This document shows, piece after piece, positions 7,395 through 10,823 of a DNA stretch of 10,823 nt (the first letter of the stretch is position 1; every line of letters starts with the position of its first letter). The DNA is from CAZYPH01 sp964649095 (GTDB lineage: Bacteria > Bdellovibrionota > UBA1018 > UBA923). The position numbers and the translations under genes were made by a program. The stretch is taken from positions 1 through 10,823 of the forward strand of contig CAZYPH010000079.1 in the NCBI GenBank assembly GCA_964649095.1, given 5' to 3'. A model generated the notes under the pieces. It saw only the letters and a program-made list of their open reading frames with translations. It was not told where the DNA came from and made no database searches.

Positions 7395-7412
7395 TTGGCA
7401 CTATCGTTGCTT
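7395..7412 (+). promoter_or_regulatory. Sigma-54 (RpoN) promoter
   Basis: The sequence TTGGCAC-TATCG-TTGCTT matches the sigma-54 consensus (YTGGCAC, then TTGCW). The invariant GG (7397-7398) and GC (7409-7410) are exactly ten bases apart, as required. The predicted transcription start is near 7422, about 58 bases before the ATG at 7480. Such promoters need an ATP-driven enhancer-binding activator, which is not encoded in this window. Confidence 0.78.
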
Positions 7413-7479
7413 TGTAAAGTCTTTGTAAGAGTTGAAGTTAAAGCAGTACGTAAATTGAAGCAGAGAAAGTAGTAGAGTT

Positions 7480-7806
7480 ATGGCAAATGTAGATAAATCA
7501 CAGCGCCCTGAGTTTATATATACAAACGTGCATACATTGTTCAAACGGATGCAGACACAAGATCAAGACACGGTAAAAACAGCATCGGAACAAAAAATTG
7601 CTATAAATTTAAATGATTTAGAGAAAAAATCGTCAAATATAATCAAAAAAGACGAATCGATCGCGTACAAAGTATACGAGGCCCCTCAGTTTCAATCAAA
7701 GACCATCAATGAACTTAAGGAAAACATGATTAAACTAAAGGACATGCACATGCGCCTAAGGTTTATGCTTAAAGAGCTTGAAGATCTAGTTAAGTTAAAA
7801 AAATAG
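7480..7806 (+). CDS. 108-residue coiled-coil protein of unknown function, sigma-54 controlled
   Basis: I do not recognise this protein. It is charged and soluble, without a signal peptide or membrane segment. Residues 76-107 carry a regular heptad pattern (I76, L79, M83, L86, L93, L97, L100, V104), interrupted only by His90, so a C-terminal coiled coil is likely. The front half is polar and rich in K, Q and N. It is flanked by a strong sigma-54 promoter match and a terminator, so it is probably a single-gene unit. Its base composition is more AT-rich than the flanking helicase gene. Sigma-54 units in related bacteria often serve flagella or surface structures, so a chaperone-like or structural accessory role is possible, but that is guesswork. 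The upstream ribosome binding site is weak (agag close to the ATG, gagaaag further out). Confidence 0.82.
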   Translation: MANVDKSQRPEFIYTNVHTLFKRMQTQDQDTVKTASEQKIAINLNDLEKKSSNIIKKDESIAYKVYEAPQFQSKTINELKENMIKLKDMHMRLRFMLKELEDLVKLKK

Positions 7807-7824
7807 CACTTTTACATGGTTTTT

Positions 7825-7873
7825 CGGCATAGACTGATGTAAATATTTTCGGTTTATGCCGTTCTTCATTTTT
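7825..7873 (+). terminator. Rho-independent terminator after the 108-residue protein gene
   Basis: CGGCATAGACTGA (7825-7837) pairs with TCGGTTTATGCCG (7849-7861) over 13 positions, two of them G-U, around an 11-base loop. The T-rich TTCTTCATTTTT (7862-7873) follows directly. It begins 18 bases after the stop codon and should largely separate this unit from the helicase gene. An in-frame ATG for the helicase at 7856 lies inside the 3' arm. Confidence 0.8.
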
Positions 7874-7930
7874 AGAATAATATTTCGTTCTATTTCTACA
7901 AAAACACAGGCGTGCGGCCATCGCAGACTA

Positions 7931-10823
7931 ATGGTTTTCCAGGGCGCATGGTTTGTATTCTTTGTATTGGGTGTCTTGGCTCGCCCGATTTTCGCTCAAG
8001 TAGTTTCGAATGCTGCGCTCGAAGATTACATCCGTCGTGTGGTGCGCCCAGTTGTCTATGAACGTGTTGGTGGTACTGTTGTTGGCGCTAATCCCAATGG
8101 CTCGGCAGAAGCTCTTCCCCCGCCCGCTACGATAAGCGCACGACAAGAGACCGGTGAAAGTTTCATTGAAATTCGGAGTGCCAACGGGCGCTATACCATT
8201 CGTTTTACCGATCAACCTACTAAGACCTACCCCAGCTTAGGCACGCCCGAGGTCCGTTATGATAACGGCGTTCTTACTAGTAGTATTACGGTGCTAGTGA
8301 GTAACACCGAAGATCTCGATCTTCTAAAACATCAGGGTTTAGTACGGTCGATGTTGGTGGCCGATAGTGTGCTGCACCCGATGATGCCACCGGTAGTCCG
8401 TTTAAACGCCGCACAGGCGGCGACCTACGACCGCCTGCGGGCGGCGGCCTCAGACAGCCACGCTACGCATGTACGAAGAGCCACAAAAGCTCTCCTCACC
8501 ATGCCCACCGGCACCGGTAAAACTGTGATGGCAGCCCATTTTGCGAGAGATGAACTAAACCAACCAAATACGGTTGTCATTTTTGTGGGGCCTACTAATG
8601 TCGTAAATGCCAGTGCCTTAAATCATCTTGTGCGTGAAACAAGTGCACCCATTAATTCTGTGTACGTTGCGGCCTCGCAGTTGCCCTCTACGATTCCAGA
8701 CTTAGCGCCACCCAAAACAGACTACTTAAAAAAACTTCCTAACAACGCACGCATCGTAGTCACCACGCGGCCGACTTTAGCAAAACACATTGATGTTTTT
8801 TTAAATACATTGTCCACACGCGGGCTGCGACCGGTTTTTATTATCGACGAAGTCCATGCCATTGGTGCGGCGGGTTTAAACGATGGTCAGGCGATTACGA
8901 ACGAAGACGCACAGTATGCCCAAATCATTGCGGCGTTGGCGGGGTTTCAAAATCCGGTCGTGGTTCTTGGTCTGTCGGCTACGCCCATGGCCAATCACGG
9001 CGAAGTGGCTAGTTATTTTGACCATCGTATTGTTTTTGGTGAGTCGACGCGTTTAGAACGCCTCGCTCAAAGCGCCCCGGTAGAGGCTTGGCCAAGCCTT
9101 GTAGCGACCGGCGTTCGCGACGCTATTGCCATGGGTTACTTGCAGCCCATTCGTAGTGTGCAGGTGATTGATCCGTTAAAAGACTCGGGCACTAGACACA
9201 AAAAACCCGCTCGCAACTATTGGGCCAAGGCGATTGTCGATGCAGGCAAGGCGGATGCTAAAATTATTGCAAGTAGCGGTGGCGATACTAGGCGCCACCA
9301 ATTACCTACTAGTGACGCGCTTTACGCGGTACTGGAACGCATCTACTCAAGAGTTAAGCAGCCTGGTAGTCGCGCCATTATCATGGTCGATGAAGTGCAT
9401 TCTGCACGCTGGCTCGCGCACCACTTCAATTCTCTCCACCATGCAGAACAGGGTGCAAGTGCATCGAACACTTCGCCCGAATTGGCAAAAGTGGTCGTCG
9501 GTTCGGATTCCGGACGTGATGTCGAAGGTGCGCTCCATTGGTACACAGCACAGGGTGACGCGCGGGTACTGGTCACAGTCGACATGTTGCGTGTCGGGGC
9601 CGATCTGCCGGGCACAAACCTATTGGTGTTACTAAACTCGATGGGTGAACTCACGGTTGGTTCGGCGGCCGCGTTATATCAGATATTAGGGCGTGGGGTA
9701 CGTATTGCCCCGGGGCAAACGGGCCTGGATATTATTCTCTGCCCGCCACATCTCGAAATCATGAGTAGTGTTCTATCAGGCACCATGGTCGCACGAAGAG
9801 GTGTGGTTAACGGCCTACAACGTGAGCATTTTGATGTGCGATTGCTCTCGAGAACACGTTCCGACGATGCCGCCATCTCGGGGGCTCTGCAAACCGTTGA
9901 TGATCTGAGTGAACTAGGTGTCGCCCAGCGCAGTGGAACTCCTAACAGTGCGTCGTCATTAGATTCTGCATTTGATATATATAATTTTAGAAATATAATT
10001 AGAGAATTACGCCGATGGTCTAATAATGCACAGTTACCGCTACAGCGTTTTCTATCAAATTTAAGCCAGATCACTAATAGTGTTGAACCCTTGCCTGTTG
10101 ATACGATTCGCACGTTAGAGGCTATCAATCTTGCAACCGATACGGTGAGCGCCCAGGAATACCGCGCTCTACATGCTTTATATCGCTTCATCGAAGCCTT
10201 GGCGGCCCGATATCGAAAGCAGTTGGGGCGTACGATGTCGGCGCCAGACATTAGTCATTTAATATATACTGCTTCAGGCCTTCAAACAGTTCTTTTTGAC
10301 CTGTGGCCGAATTTAGCGCTGCTTGGGGAAAGTTATAACGCAACCGAACGCGCTAGTTTACAAGCGTTGTTAGGTGGCCATAATGCTTTGGCTCGACAAA
10401 CGGTCGAAGACCATTTGCAGCAGCAATTGCGGCACTGGCCAGAAGGCGATCGTACGACTCTTTTACAGCGATGGGCGCTGTTGTTAGACGATCCTATAAT
10501 TCCAGCACGAGTTACGGATAACCAACGTACCCAGATGCGCCAATCCTTAGTTGAAATACTACGTCGGCCTATCCATGAGTTGACGTGGGGTAACGCACGG
10601 CACGTACGTGTGTGGCATTATCTATCGGCACTCCACTACTTAACACAGCTGCCCCATTTTGATGAATTGGCCTTACATCGAGTGCTTACGAATGCCGCGC
10701 CAGACAGTGCCCTGTTAGGTTTACGTGCCACGTTAACGCCCGTGCGTTCGGTGTTGCGTGCGCCCACTCTGCCAGGGGTGCCTTGGCAGCCGCGGCCAAC
10801 AACAGTGCTACCACCACAGCCAT
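7931..10823 (+). CDS. Superfamily 2 helicase (DEAD/DEAH, ResIII-like) with signal-peptide-like N-terminus, 3' end outside window
   Basis: This is an ATP-dependent nucleic-acid motor, open for at least 964 codons with no stop before the window end. Motifs in order: a Q-type region (VVRLNAAQAATYDRL, about 167-181), Walker A MPTGTGKT (191-198), DEVH (306-309), SATP (349-352), a motif IV-like segment RAIIMVDEVHSARWLAHHF (481-499), motif V VTVDMLRVGADLPGTN (548-563) and motif VI QILGRGVR (584-591). All core catalytic residues are intact. Residues 1-22 look like an export signal: a hydrophobic WFVFFVLGVLA run and a possible cleavage site after IFA. There is no positive charge before that run. Residues 23-165 and 600-964 match nothing I know; the latter is mostly helical and ends in a proline-rich stretch. 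There is no good Shine-Dalgarno. An in-frame ATG at 7856 would add 25 basic residues including a twin-Arg, but it lies in the terminator stem. Nucleic-acid type, partner and cell location are undetermined. Confidence 0.9.
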   Translation, partial: MVFQGAWFVFFVLGVLARPIFAQVVSNAALEDYIRRVVRPVVYERVGGTVVGANPNGSAEALPPPATISARQETGESFIEIRSANGRYTIRFTDQPTKTYPSLGTPEVRYDNGVLTSSITVLVSNTEDLDLLKHQGLVRSMLVADSVLHPMMPPVVRLNAAQAATYDRLRAAASDSHATHVRRATKALLTMPTGTGKTVMAAHFARDELNQPNTVVIFVGPTNVVNASALNHLVRETSAPINSVYVAASQLPSTIPDLAPPKTDYLKKLPNNARIVVTTRPTLAKHIDVFLNTLSTRGLRPVFIIDEVHAIGAAGLNDGQAITNEDAQYAQIIAALAGFQNPVVVLGLSATPMANHGEVASYFDHRIVFGESTRLERLAQSAPVEAWPSLVATGVRDAIAMGYLQPIRSVQVIDPLKDSGTRHKKPARNYWAKAIVDAGKADAKIIASSGGDTRRHQLPTSDALYAVLERIYSRVKQPGSRAIIMVDEVHSARWLAHHFNSLHHAEQGASASNTSPELAKVVVGSDSGRDVEGALHWYTAQGDARVLVTVDMLRVGADLPGTNLLVLLNSMGELTVGSAAALYQILGRGVRIAPGQTGLDIILCPPHLEIMSSVLSGTMVARRGVVNGLQREHFDVRLLSRTRSDDAAISGALQTVDDLSELGVAQRSGTPNSASSLDSAFDIYNFRNIIRELRRWSNNAQLPLQRFLSNLSQITNSVEPLPVDTIRTLEAINLATDTVSAQEYRALHALYRFIEALAARYRKQLGRTMSAPDISHLIYTASGLQTVLFDLWPNLALLGESYNATERASLQALLGGHNALARQTVEDHLQQQLRHWPEGDRTTLLQRWALLLDDPIIPARVTDNQRTQMRQSLVEILRRPIHELTWGNARHVRVWHYLSALHYLTQLPHFDELALHRVLTNAAPDSALLGLRATLTPVRSVLRAPTLPGVPWQPRPTTVLPPQP

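Noticed and set aside
7228..7428. A 66-codon plus-strand frame overlapping the HD-GYP start and sigma-54 promoter
   Set aside because: It overlaps the HD-GYP 5' end on the other strand and runs through the promoter. There is no Shine-Dalgarno.
7928..8215. A 95-codon minus-strand frame at the helicase start
   Set aside because: It is antisense to the helicase N-terminus, has no coherent domain, and no promoter or Shine-Dalgarno was seen.
8413..8455. GC-rich inverted repeat aggcgg/ccgcct within the helicase gene
   Set aside because: It is coding sequence for an Ala/Arg-rich helix before Walker A, and codon composition explains it.
9382..9396. A second DEVH sequence in the helicase as a duplicated Walker B
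   Set aside because: It falls where motif IV (IIMV...A..LA..F) is expected, and no second Walker A precedes it. The match is coincidental.
9234..9654. Overlapping open frames on both strands within the helicase
   Set aside because: They overlap helicase motifs IV and V, have no ribosome binding sites and show no domain.
9679..10251. A 190-codon open frame on the minus strand
   Set aside because: It lies wholly inside the helicase gene, which has intact motifs across and before this part. The antisense product is Arg/Ser-rich without recognisable domains, typical of a shadow frame.

Overview
The window looks like bacterial chromosome of intermediate base composition, probably from a metagenomic or draft assembly because a 10-N gap (1486-1495) interrupts one gene. 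The gene set is a Gram-negative, deltaproteobacterial or Bdellovibrionota-like mix: class II fructose-bisphosphatase, c-di-GMP-type PilZ and HD-GYP proteins, a sigma-54 promoter, a lipoprotein protease and several exported proteins. The taxonomic assignment is inference from gene content only. There are no rRNA or tRNA genes, insertion sequences or CRISPR arrays. No gene-free stretch exceeds 300 bases.

Layout. (1) Positions 1-1657, minus strand: a trypsin-like serine protease lipoprotein, cut by the window start and by the N gap. (2) 1844-2668, minus: phosphatidylglycerophosphate synthase (pgsA) with unusual N- and C-terminal tails. (3) 2690-3346, plus, divergent from pgsA: an exported protein whose sequence lines up with the SRPBCC/START lipid-binding fold. 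(4) 3480-4367, plus: a PilZ-domain protein. (5) 4447-6229, plus: a tight three-gene operon of glpX, a cytoplasmic SRPBCC (COQ10-type) protein and a small phasin-like helical protein. (6) 6237-7292, minus and convergent: an HD-GYP phosphodiesterase. (7) 7395-7873, plus: a transcription unit with a textbook sigma-54 promoter, a 108-residue coiled-coil protein of unknown function and a rho-independent terminator. (8) 7931-10823, plus, running off the window end: a large superfamily 2 helicase with all main motifs and, unexpectedly, a signal-peptide-like N-terminus.

How the parts may fit. The two large edge genes stay open over about 1.5 and 2.9 kb and were verified by translating codon by codon. 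PilZ and HD-GYP proteins suggest local c-di-GMP signalling, and the sigma-54 promoter suggests control by an enhancer-binding activator, which in such bacteria often means motility or surface programmes. PgsA and the two SRPBCC-type proteins share a lipid theme. The most unusual item is the helicase with an export-type N-terminus. An ATP-driven nucleic-acid motor should have no fuel outside the cytoplasm unless it is delivered into another cell or is simply membrane-anchored on the inside.
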